Below are positions 12,600-22,807 of a DNA stretch of 64,000 nucleotides, piece after piece (position 1 is the stretch's first letter; every line of letters starts with the position of its first letter). The notes beneath the pieces were generated by a model. The model made no database searches. It was not told where the DNA came from and worked only from the letters and a program-made list of their open reading frames with translations. The position numbers were made by a program, and so were the translations under genes. The DNA is from Notholithocarpus densiflorus (taxonomy: Eukaryota > Streptophyta > Magnoliopsida > Fagales > Fagaceae), in assembly GCA_030021035.2 (NCBI GenBank), contig JARYZH020000015.1:6525799-6589798 (forward strand). The letters are read 5' to 3'.

Positions 12600-12910
12600 T
12601 TATTTATTTATGTTGGACTCCTCGTTTTCTTTACTAAATTAACTTATTTGGCACAAAAATTAAAAATCTTAGATTAGATGGGACAAGTAGTGCAAAATTA
12701 AATTCTAATTGAAATCCAATTTTTATACTAAATTAAATCACTTGGCACAAAAATTTATAAATTTAGATTAGATGGGACACGTGGTGCAAAATTAGACTTT
12801 AATTGAATTCCCATTTGAAATCTAATTGGATTTTCTCTAAACTTTACATATATATATATATATATATATATATAGACTAGTGTGTAGCCCCGTGCATATG
12901 TACGGATACA
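12600..12910 (+). repeat. Dispersed repeat copy 2, with TA microsatellite
   Basis: Two partial units lie in tandem (about 12640-12720 and 12725-12840). Each holds TTGGCACAAAAATT and GATGGGAC(A)-GTG(G)-GCAAAATTA. They are followed by a TA run and the segment CTAGTGTGTAGCCCCGTGCA. The sequence is directly comparable with copies at 11010 and 13110. Confidence 0.6.
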
Positions 12911-13109
12911 ATTAAAAACAATCACAATTATAAGATTCAAATTTTATACATTTTTTTAGAAGATATTCAAATTATACATGGTATTAACTTACACTTTTTT
13001 TTAAACCATATGTTTCTAAAATATGTAATGGTTATATCTACACGCGAGTACACACACACACACACACACACACATATCATTTAGAATTTAATTGGTTTTA
13101 GACTTTTCG

Positions 13110-13215
13110 GTTTTTGCATCCAATAATTCATTTGCCACAAAAATTAAATAGATGGACATGTGGCAGAAAATTAATTGGACTCCAATTAAAATCCAATTTA
13201 GAATCTAATTGGATT
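13110..13215 (+). repeat. Dispersed repeat copy 3 (partial)
   Basis: It contains CATTTGCCACAAAAATTAAA, GATGGACATGTGGCAGAAAA and ATTGGA-TCCAATT blocks in the same order as copies 1 and 2. It is preceded by an ACACAC run at 13049-13074. Confidence 0.5.
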
Positions 13216-13325
13216 TGGGAGTTTTGGATTTTACACCCTAAAGTTTTAGAATTTAAATTTTACACCTTGAAGTGTAGTACCATTTTGATTATCAGCCCTT
13301 TTGTTAGTTTTATGCTAATGTGTCC

Positions 13326-13398
13326 GTTAAGTGCCACATAAGCTTATGATGAGTGCTAATTGACCAATTAAATCTTGACATGTGTAGTGATATTCCAG
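13326..13398 (+). repeat. Left long inverted repeat of the outermost element (putative MULE)
   Basis: The stretch GTTAAGTGCCACATAAGC, followed by TTATGATGAGTGCTAATT, is repeated in inverted form at 28649-28713, some 15 kb away. The pair would be the arms of a Mutator-like or similar element that received all the insertions between them. The exact ends and the target duplication could not be placed. Confidence 0.55.
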
Positions 13399-13962
13399 GT
13401 AGGATAAAAACCTTAAAAGTTTTAAATAATTAAAACAAAAACTTAATTTGAATATTTAAAATAAAACTAAAAATGCAAAAACACAATAATACTTTTTTTT
13501 TTTTTTTTTTCATTTTCTAGTAAACAAAAAAAACTCTCAACATTTCCTCCCTTCTCTCTCACTCTTTGATTCTCTCTTTAACCTGAGCTTCCTTGCTCTG
13601 CCTATAGCCGTTCGTCACCACCGTAGGCAATTTGCCCGTGTCCATTTTTCTTTTAAGCTCTTATATCTTCTTCAGTCTAAACAAAACTCATAACCTCAGA
13701 TTCCCTCTTTTTCTCTGATCCAGTGCTTAGGGAGGACCTACATAGGTGTGGATGATGGTTTTATGGTGTGGAGGTTGTGGAACTCATGGATCAGAGGAAA
13801 GCCGCAAATCATGGTGGCATGTGAAAATCAAGGTGGTTGCATGTGAACAACTAACAAATGGTGGGTTTAGGTTTGTTTTGCCGATTTTGAATTTGAATTT
13901 TAGGGTTAATGTTCCATTGTTATTGATAAGGATAATATTTTCATCCCTTAAGCGAACTGCCT

Positions 13963-14199
13963 GTAGGAATGGCAACGAGTCGAGTTTGGGGCGGATTTTT
14001 CTATGCCCGAACCCGACCGCGGGCTTGCTACTGTGACCCAAACCCGGCCCATTTAATAAACGGGTTTTTTTTTTCACCCCAAACCCGCCCCGTCGGGCCG
14101 TCGTAGGCCCCATCCCCTCATGCCCAGCCCAGCCCAAAATCAGAAACACAAATTTTGATTTATGATTTTTCGGCCTAAAATCACAAACACAAACACAAT
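13963..14199 (+). mobile_element. Outer hAT element, left part
   Basis: An 8-bp duplication AACTGCCT stands at 13955-13962 and again at 27277-27284. The bases just inside (AGGAATGGCAA on the left, TTGCCATCCT on the right) form short inverted termini. Both parts carry the CGGGT/ACCCG-rich subterminal sequence usual for plant hAT elements. The element is split by element 2 at 14200; without that insert it would be about 1.1 kb, with no transposase seen. Confidence 0.85.
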
Positions 14200-14819
14200 T
14201 GTGCGGCCCAGTGCAGTCCGAACCCATTGGGCCTTGAACTTTAGTCATTAGCACGACTCAAGGGCCCAACTTCCGCTATGCTCGGTATTCCGGCCAGAGC
14301 CCCCAAATACTGCGAGCCCGAGCAGGATGTTATTCAAGAATCGAGGAATAGGCAACCGGTCCAAGCGCCTTGTCTCGTCAAGTTGACCCTGTCCTTACCG
14401 AGCAATGTCTGCAGTTGTTCGACTACACCACGCCCGACTGCCCGGCAGATCCTTAGGAAACATCGCCGCCGAGCACATTTGCTGGAGTGGGGAACCATTT
14501 CCAAAGCCACTCCCACCTAAACGCCCACTTACAATCAGCGACATTGGACCACTCATTGCACTAGTTTTGAAAGCAATCATAATCCCCCCACTAATAATTG
14601 GCTATAAATAGGAGAAGCTAGAGAAAGGAAGGGGGTTGGAATTTTGGAAGAGACAGGGAGAGTACAGAAAGGGTTAGCGACACAGAAAGGAAGAGAAAAG
14701 TGATCTTATTGAGTCTCTGGGTGGAGAACGACCTAAAGTAGGAAATCCAAGCCCATCATACAAGTAAGTTGTGAGCCCAAGTGAGGCCCAGCCAAACAGC
14801 CTCACTTTTGGTGCGCACA
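14200..14819 (+). repeat. 5' LTR of element 2
   Basis: The LTR is 620 bp, from TGTGCGG to GCGCACA, with a TATA box GGCTATAAATAGG near 14600. It differs from the 3' LTR at 18 positions by my count, 17 of them transitions, with no indels. Confidence 0.95.
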
Positions 14820-14820
14820 A

Positions 14821-14838
14821 TTGGCGCCATCTGTGGGA
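14821..14838 (+). promoter_or_regulatory. Primer-binding site of element 2
   Basis: TTGGCGCCATCTGTGGGA begins one base after the LTR. The TGGCGCC start is the complement of a tRNA 3' end and is typical of Tat-type plant elements. I cannot name the primer tRNA with certainty. Confidence 0.8.
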
Positions 14839-14884
14839 ATCTCCTACAACGCTGTGGTTCTAAAGGGACTCAAGCTCGATTGGC

Positions 14885-15606
14885 TTGTCTGAAAGACGTT
14901 CAGGGAGCCAAGCGGGAACTGGATCCGTAGGGTCCACTCAAGGGTCTAGCTGGCGAGAGCGCAGGCAAAAGGAGCGAGAAGATGGAGCGCACGGTCAAGA
15001 GGGAGAACGGTCCGGTACTAGAGGGGGATCGTACCAAACCCAACGAACTGTCTCCGGCACCACGGGGCATCGGCAGAGGGAAGAGAGGGATGAAGAGCTT
15101 GAGCGGCTACGCAGGTTGGTCAGGGATTTGGAGTTGGAGGCGAGAGGGAGGTGTCGGAGAAGGGATAGGGACGACCAAGAGAGGAGAGCTGACAATGGAG
15201 GAAATAGATATGGGGCAGGGTCAAATCAGTCCGGACAACGTTACCAGCATGGTCGTTCTCATTCCTGGGAATCTCGTCAACGACAAGACCGTTCGCATTC
15301 ACGGGGATCAAGAAGGAATCGAGACCGGCCACGCTCCCACGAGTCTCGACAACACCGAGATTGCTCACGCTCACGGGAGTATTTCGTTCGAAATTCTGCC
15401 TCTCCAGAGGAAAGGCGGCCCCATAATGCCGCCATAGATGCTATGAGTTGCGCGTTGCGAAAAGCAGCTAGGTCTCCGTTTTCAGATGATATTGAGGGGG
15501 CTGAAATGCCGAGCAGGTTTACCCGCCCGCTGTTCATTTCTTACGACGGGAAAACGGACCCGGTAGAGCACGTCAGTCATTATATTCAGATGATGTCCTT
15601 GCATAA
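14885..15606 (+). pseudogene. Element 2 gag, 5' part
   Basis: An open frame of about 240 codons, very rich in Arg, Ser, Gln and Glu, leads into the conserved capsid segment with RFTRPLFISYDGKTDPVEHV. It is cut at codon HN by the solo LTR at 15607. The first in-frame codon in the usual place is TTG (14885), where an ATG would be expected. The frame continues exactly at 17872 after removal of the insert and one target-site copy. Confidence 0.85.
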
Positions 15607-17871
15607 TGTAAAATGTGCTCCCCCCTAGATCGAGGGTTTTACATGGAGTCGCCACTTAATTTAAAAGGAAAAATAAGAAAACCTTCAATAAAAATAAATA
15701 CTTCTGTTGTATTAATGTATATGACAATTTACATCAAATTTTGTAACAAAAAATTTACAATGCTTTTTTGTCCTAGATACAATCTAAGAAAAGTAAATTA
15801 CATTGCTTTATTTCCTAGTTACATTCTAAGAAATGTAAAATTACATATAAAAGAGCAAAGTCTAGAACCCTTGATCTTGGTTCGGAGGCTAATTTACGAG
15901 ATGGGAAGGGATTAAGCACCCATCTCGCCCGGTAAAACCGGTCTCCTAGGTTAAGGTGGCCAATGTCATGTCATGTCAAACAAATACAAATAATATGTCA
16001 TATAAACATGTAATTTGCAAAAATTGTAAACAAATATATATTGGGGGAATTTGACACAAAAGAGAAACAAAAAATGAAACTTGTTAGATAACAATTTTAA
16101 TGTAAAAAAAAATGAAGGTCATGGCATGTTCATCCAAGAGATCAATATAAACAAAGAATTCCTAGCCTAGACATGTTCATCTAAGCATGTGAAGGAAAAA
16201 CAAAGTTGTCATATTATTTGTCATCAACATAATTGCAAAGAGAAACAAATAAAAATAAAACCTTTAAGCATATTTGATCATCCAAGCAATTATGAAAAGA
16301 AGTAAAGAAAAATCCCTTAGATATGTTTATCTAGGGAAAATCAAAATACTTTGACATGTTTATTCAAGCATTTTAAAAAAAATAAAATAACAACCTAGAC
16401 ATGTTCAACTAAATATTCAAGAAAAATTTGTGTTTTAACCTAGAAGTGTTCATCTAAGCATTCAAGAGAAAATTGTGTATTACCTAGAAATGTTCATCTA
16501 AGCATGTAAGAGAAAATCAATAAGACATATAGGCATGTTCATCTAAGCATAGCACAAAAGAAGTGAATAATGATTTGTAAGCATTTATTCTAGCATGTAT
16601 AAAAAATTAAAGAACACAATTAACTACTTACCAGCATAAATTAAAAAGGGAAAGTGATCACTTAAAGGGCTAGGGAGAAAGCAAAGAAGTACTAAACTAC
16701 AACCAAAGTAGGAACAATGGTTGCTCAACAGCTTTTCTTTTCTGCTTTCTCACTAGCTCTTTAGAGGGAATCCGGGGTCCTGAAAATGGAAGAGGTCTTC
16801 TCTATTTATAGGGGAAGGGATGGCTTAGCTTTAAAGCTAAGTTATTAGCTTTCTTCTGAAGCTAAGGGAGGAGATAACCTGTTTAAATGAGCTGGAACGG
16901 ATTTGGTGTTGATCCCCATTCAAATTTCGAAATGATGCTGCACCTGCTTCGTATTTTGGCTCTAATTTTCCGTTCAAAATTCCAATTGATTCAAGATGGG
17001 TGTTTTTTGAAAGGAAATTCAATTATCTACAACTTTTTCAGAAATATAGAAAGCCAAATTTCAACGTTATCCATGCCAAAAATGTGTTCCAAATTGCTGC
17101 TGAAAATAGTAACGTCCTTTAAGCATTTTTGAATTTTTTCCAGGATGTCTCTGTTTCTTTATCCAATTTATTTTTCAAAAATCTTTCTTCTGAAGCAAAG
17201 GGAAATGATAAGTCTATTAGATAGGCTTGAACAGATTTGATGTTGATTCCCATTTGAAATTTTGAGAGAAGATTGAAGATAATGCTGAATTTGTGTTATC
17301 TTCTGCACCTGCTTCGTATTTTGGCTCTAATTTTCCGTTCAAAATTCCAATTGATTCAAGATGGGTGTTTTTTGAAAGGAAATTCAATTTTCTACAACTT
17401 TTATAGAAATAGAGAAATCCAAATTTCAACTTTTTTCAGGCCAAAAATGCGATTCAAGTTGCTGCTGAAGATAATGACGTTCTTGTGCATTTTTTGAATT
17501 TTTCCTATCTCCAAAATTGTTCAAAAGAGCAAATAAGATGCCCTAAAGGAAAACATTTTTATTTTTATTTTTTCTTCTTAAAAAAATGAAATAAAAATGA
17601 AATCCAATAAAAAATAACACTTAATTAATTTTAAATTAATTCTTGTGGGAACCAATCAAAATTAAATGTTTAAGATAGGACGTGATCGGGCCCATCGTGT
17701 AGGTGAGCCATGATTGTTGAAAATTGTTTGTATGATAACTTTTGATCAGATGGTCCGATCAAAACCCATGACATATCATTATGATTGTTAGAGCATCAAG
17801 ATTTGTTTTGTATCACAAATTTGAAGATCTACCGGTTGGTTAAATGCAAGTTGTAAAATTGGGTGTCTACA
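15607..17871. mobile_element. Solo LTR, 2265 bp, inserted in element 2 gag
   Basis: It begins TGTAAAATG and ends GTGTCTACA, with a perfect target duplication CATAA (15602-15606, 17872-17876). It has no coding domain. The size and the segment ATCGAGGGTTTTACATGGAG followed by an AAGCACCCATCTCGCCCGG block suggest an Ogre-like Tat element, but this is from memory. It holds an internal direct duplication of about 300 bp (see 16850-17490). Orientation was not decided. Confidence 0.85.
16850..17490 (+). repeat. Internal ~300-bp tandem duplication in the solo LTR
   Basis: Two copies (about 16850-17120 and 17180-17485) share TTCTTCTGAAGC, CACCTGCTTCGTATTTTGGC, GGGTGTTTTTTGAAAGGAAA and the block with TTGCTGCTGAA. 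They differ by scattered substitutions and by a short insertion with GATTGAAGATAATGCTG in the second copy. Confidence 0.85.
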
Positions 17872-17902
17872 CATAATCATAACGATGCGTTAATGTGCAA
17901 GG

Positions 17903-18939
17903 TAGGGGTGTCAATGTTTGACCCAACCCGCAAACACGACACGAACCCGACACGGGTTTTTTCGGGTTAGGGTTGGGCCTTAATGGGTTTGGGTCATAAA
18001 CAGGTGGACCCGAAAGCGACACGATAAGAAACGTGTCATAAGTGGGTCAACCCGCGTAACTCGCAATAGACACGTTTGACACGCCAATTTATTTGTGTCA
18101 ACCCAAAATGATCCATTTAACACAACCCGTTTAACACGTATAACAAATAAATATTTATTTTATTTTAGATTTGTCAAATACCTTTTATATCCAACATATA
18201 TTTTAAATTTGAAAAGGAAAGTGAGTAATTACAAAAATTTACAAGGGATATAATTGAAAATTGAAACTTTACAGACCCTAGAATTACTAATACTTTTTTT
18301 TTTTTTTTTTTGGCATAGAACTTGCACAAATGAAATTGGATGAGCTTGTGGAAGATGTTATGAATTTGGACATCAACAAAGAATCTATAGATGGTAATCA
18401 TGGTCATAGTCAGGATTAGTCTACTGTTTGCTCAAATTCTTTCAATATTGATACTTAACATTTGGCGAGTTCCAAGGATATTATATTTTTGTTGAACTAT
18501 GTTATTTTATTTTTGTTAAACTTTATTATTTTGAATTTGGGTTGAAGTGTATGCACTTCTTTTGGAGTGTAAAGAACTTATTTCTAGATGAATGTTATAT
18601 TTTTGTTGAACTATATTATTTTGAATGTGGGTTGAAGACTTGAAGTGTATGCACTGCTTTTTGGGATGTAAAAAAAATTATTTCTAGATGGATGTTATAT
18701 TTAATATTATGCAGGTTGAAATGGGTTGTGTTACATTCGTGTCAACCCAACACGACTTGTTTATTAAGCGTGTCAAATGGGTTGGGTCAGTTCAACCCAC
18801 CTTATTAACAGGTCGGGTTAGGGTTGAAGGATCATGACACGTTTATTAAATGGGTCGGGTTAGGGTTGAGCCATTTAGTCGAATATCCCTATCTCGACAC
18901 GACACGAACCCGACACGCTAACCCGAATTGACACCCCTA
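17903..18939. mobile_element. Non-autonomous hAT element (1037 bp) inserted in element 2 gag
   Basis: Perfect 13-bp inverted termini TAGGGGTGTCAAT / ATTGACACCCCTA lie inside a perfect 8-bp duplication GTGCAAGG (17895-17902, 18940-18947). Subterminal ACCCG/CGGGT repeats are numerous. There is no transposase. Removing it with one duplicate restores the gag frame over LMCKVF. Confidence 0.95.
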
Positions 18940-20373
18940 GTGCAAGGTATTCCCTTCAAGTCTTGGACCTACTGCTTTAAGGTGGTTTAATGGGCTACGG
19001 AAGGGCTTGATACAAAATTTCTCCGAGCTAATTCAAGAGTTCGGGGTCCGGTTTATGACCTGCAGCTGTGTACCACAACCGGTGGATGCGCTATTGGCCA
19101 TGAGAATGAAGGCAGGGGAGACCCTCCGTAATTACGCCAGCCGGTACTAGGAGCTGTACAATGAGATAGGGGGGATAATGAAAAGGTTGCAGCAAGCACT
19201 TTTAGAATGGGGTTGCCCGAAAACTCTGGACTACGGGAGTCGTTGACCAAAAAGCCTCCCGAAGACATGAGATAATTGATGAGGCACATTGAGGAATACA
19301 AACGGCTGGAGGATGACCAGCTGCAAAGTAAAGGTAAAGCACCAATGGCAAACCGCCCTCGGTCGAGTGGGTATCCTTTCGTGCCTCGGGGGGGTTTGGC
19401 TATTCAAGAACCAGCTACACGACCGGGAGAGGTAAACGTGGCGTTCAAGGAGCCGATACATAAGATCGTTGACCGAATCAAGCACGAACCATACTTTCGT
19501 TGGCCGAACAAAATGGGTGGAGACCCGTCCAGGAGGAATCAGAACCTATACTGCATATACCACCGAGACAAAGGGCATACCACCGAGCAATGTCGTGTGT
19601 TGAAGGACCACCTCGGGCAACTGGTTAGTGCTGGGCATTTAAAGGAATTTATTCTGAACTCGAGAGATAAAAATGCGGGGCAGGATACTCGACAAAGGGG
19701 GAACCCCCTTCCACCCCCTGTAGGGGTTATCGAAGTCATTCACGCTGCCCCCGAGAGGTTTGCCGCGGGAGGGAGGAAAGGAGTGTTGGCTGTAGTACTA
19801 ACGGAGAGATGTTCGGAGGAACGGCCACCAGAGAAGAAAACGAGGTATATGCAGGAATCTATCACTTTTAACAATGACGACTTGGAAGGGACGGTCCAGC
19901 CGCACGACGACGCATTAGTAGTCATTGCCAGGATAGGTGGTTTCCTGGTAAAAAGGGTAATGATAGATCAAGGGAGTGGGGCCGATGTAATGTATCTGGA
20001 CCTATGCAAGGGGCTCGGGCTGAAGAAGGGGGATCTCATGAAGTATAGTACACCCTTGGTTGGCTTCGACGGCAAGGTGGTGATTCCGGAAGGGCAAATT
20101 TCACTCCCAGTGATTATGGAAGGTAAAAAGGCACAAGTAACATTCTTAATAGTAGCATCGTTTTCTCCTTATACAACAATCTTGGGAAGGCCGTGGATTC
20201 ATTCAATAGGGGCTGTTCCCTTTTCCCTGCATATGAAGATCAAGTTCCCTACCGAACATGGTATTGCCATGGTGAAAGGAAACCAACAAATGGCAAGGCA
20301 ATGCCTCATCGCTGTGGTTAGATGGGAGCGGGAGCAGTTTGAACGGCTGGCTCAGGCCGACCAAGGAGGGTAA
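18940..20373 (+). pseudogene. Element 2 gag 3' part, zinc knuckle and protease
   Basis: Gag resumes after the hAT, with a TAG at 19148, loss of one G near 19170 and a TAA at 19270. It then stays open from about 19276 to 20373. The knuckle CIYHRDKGHTTEQC lies near 19550-19595. The protease DQGSGADVMYLDL near 19965-20005 keeps the Asp and Gly of the active site. The frame ends at a TAA that looks like CAA changed by one transition. This is the best preserved stretch of the element. Confidence 0.9.
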
Positions 20374-21867
20374 GCCGAGAAGTTAAAAATAGCTGGAGAG
20401 GAGGAGCAGATTGAACAGAGGCAGGATGGGCGCGATGACCCATCCCAAAGGGTCCCATTATAGCAGTCACAGCAACCCCATGAGGGGATAGGGGCCGGCG
20501 GTGCCGAGGATCTAATAAAAGTAAAGATTTTGCCAGACACTGATAAATACTTTCAGGTCGGGGCAAGTATGGAAAATGAAGGGAAAGTGCAAGTGTTGCT
20601 GTTGCTTGTCCAAAATTTAGATGTCTTCGCATGGAGTTCTTATGAGGTGCCCAGTGTTGATCCTAAGTTCATTGTCCACAAGCTTAACGTGGACCCCACG
20701 TTTCCTCCGAAGAAGCAGCGGCCAAGAAGATCGGCTCGAGAACACGTTGACGCAGTTAGGCAAGAGGTTAAGAGGTTAGGGGATGCCGAGGCGATAAAAG
20801 AGATCTTTTTCTCAGAATGGCTGGCAAATACTGTGGTTGTTAGAAAGAAAAGCGGCAAATGGAGGGTTTGCGTAGATTTCACTGATTTAAACCGAGCCTG
20901 CCTAAAGGACCCATTTCCTATGCCAAAGATAGACTAGTTGGTAGATGCCACGTACGGACACCCGAGAATGAGTTTCCTGGATGCTTTCTAAGGGTATCAT
21001 CAAATCGCTCTGGCTGCCAAGGATCAGGAGAAGACAGCTTTCATAGCTCCTGATGCTAATTATCATTACACTGTGATGCCTTTTGGGTTGAAGAATGCTG
21101 GAGCAACGTATCAACGGATGATGACGATGATGTTCCGGGACATGGATGTGAAGAAATTCATATGGAAGAATATAATCACAAGATTTGGGGTGCTGGACTT
21201 CCTTGTGTCTGACAACGGGCTGCAATTTGATAGCCGAGCTTTCCGAGAGTTTTATAGCAATCTTGGCATTAAGAACAGGTACTCTTCCTCGGCGTACCCC
21301 CAAAGTAGTGGTCAAGCCGAGGCTGTAAACAAGGTGATTGTGAATGGGCTGAAGAGACAACTGGAGGGAGCAAAGGGTAACTGGGCCGAAGAATTACCCA
21401 AGGTTTTGTGGGCATACCGATCAACCCCTCGGAGGTCAACAGGGGAAACCGTTTTCTCTCTCACATACGGAGCAGAAGCTGTAATACTAACTGAGGTCAA
21501 TTTGTGCAGTGGGCGAGTTTCGGAATTTGACTTAGCTCGAAACGACGGGTTGATGACGCAGCAGCTTGACTTACTAGAGGAGTATCGGGAGTCGGCAGCT
21601 ATACGACTAGCCGAATATCAGCACAGGCTTGCCACGCGCTATAACCGAGATATTAGGGTGAGTGAGTTCAGTGCCGGGGATCTAGTACTTAGGAAAGCTG
21701 TGGGAAACATGCAGGATACGAATGCCGGGAAGTTGGCCCCGACTTGGGAAGGACTGTACAGAATCACGGCCATTGCAGGTACGAGAGCGTATTATCTGGA
21801 AGACATGAATGAAACACCACTGCCCCGGCCATGGAATGTCCATAATCTCAAGAGGTTTTATCAATGA
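20374..21867 (+). pseudogene. Element 2 pol: N-terminal RT fused to C-terminal integrase
   Basis: RT is open from about 20520, with stops at 20461, 20935 and near 20987, and runs through MPFGLKNAGATYQRMM. At about 21136-21147 it passes directly into integrase (RDMDVKKFIWKNIITRFG). The RT catalytic YxDD segment, the RNase H, the integrase finger and the first Asp of integrase are thus missing. The integrase C-terminus with SDNGLQFD, SSGQAEAVNK and the final RPWNVHNLKRFYQ is open to the stop at 21865. An internal deletion, not an assembly error, is the simplest reading. Confidence 0.9.
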
Positions 21868-21984
21868 TCATCTGTACACGGAAAAATGTATTTCGAAATA
21901 ACATGGTATCGATGAGGTTTATCTGTTCGATTCTGGTCAATATTATCATTTATTTGTTGATCATGTCGCTGAATATGAAGGAAG

Positions 21985-22455
21985 CCAGCTCTCTCTAAGG
22001 GCAGAAGCCTGTTCCTCGGTTCGATCCCCATCACCGGACAGGTGGAAACCTTAACTTAAAATATATATCAAAGTTTGAAACTTTATTATAAATATCAAAA
22101 TGTCACAGTAACTACTCCAAAATAGGGTCCAAAGTATCGCCTAATGTGTATCATCAGATGATAAGCGTTGAGCACCGGGAAACTGGATATCGGACAGGTG
22201 GAAACCTTAACTTAAAAAAAAAAAAAAAAAAAAAAAAAAACTAAGGGCAGAAACCTGTTCCTCGGTTCGATCCCCATCACCGGATAGGTGGAAACCTTAA
22301 CTTTAAAAAACTCTCTAAGGACAGAAACCTGTTCCTCGGTTCGATCCCCATCACCGGACAGGTGGAAACCTTAACTTTAAAAAACTCTCTAAGGACAGAA
22401 ACCTGTTCCTTGGTTCGATCCCCATCACCAGACAGGTGAAAACCTTAACTTAAAG
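21985..22455 (+). repeat. ~74-bp tandem repeats in the 3' region of element 2
   Basis: Four to five copies contain ACAGAAACCTGTTCCTCGG, a GTTCGATCCCCATCACCGG block and CAGGTGGAAACCTTAACTT. One is interrupted by a poly-A run at 22217-22240. GGTTCGATCCC resembles a tRNA B-box, probably by chance. Confidence 0.85.
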
Positions 22456-22807
22456 AAGTTACTCTCTAAATCTGATGCTCAGTTAGATCTCTACCATCGA
22501 GCGGATGTAAAAACCATCTCAAAGGATTGCCTTTAAGGTCAGGGCTCAATTCATGCAAAAACCCAGCAAGTCAAAGGGTAAGCGAAATGCCAAGTGTTTA
22601 TAAGTGCATTTCAGGCAACCAGTCAACAAGCAATACTTCAATAAAAAACGAAGCAATAGAAATTGTTTCACGACCAAACTCCGGTGATACAAAAATTAAA
22701 CTTAGAAATTAAACAAACTGTTTAGTCGCCACATCCCGGCGACATAGGCAAACCGACTTGAAAATTAGCCAACTACTTAAACAAAGAAAGAGCAAAACAT
22801 GATAATC

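Noticed and set aside
13784..14254. 156-codon minus-strand open frame
   Set aside because: It spans the hAT terminus and the start of the element 2 LTR; a mosaic across insertion borders and not a gene.
14278..14611. Several 60-80 codon frames on both strands, repeated at 25858-26160
   Set aside because: They lie in the two LTR copies and arise from the GC-rich LTR sequence without a family signal.
14982..15537. Additional long frames overlapping gag (plus and minus)
   Set aside because: Shadows of the Arg/Ser-rich gag frame, which has the known gag segment in the +1 register starting at 14885.
16837..17497. Paired short open frames in both copies of a duplication
   Set aside because: They follow from the duplicated noncoding LTR sequence; no conserved domain and opposite-strand twins of similar length.
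22240..22430. GGTTCGATCCCC words suggesting tRNA genes or Pol III promoters
   Set aside because: There is no A-box at the right distance and no cloverleaf; the word is part of a retrotransposon tandem repeat.
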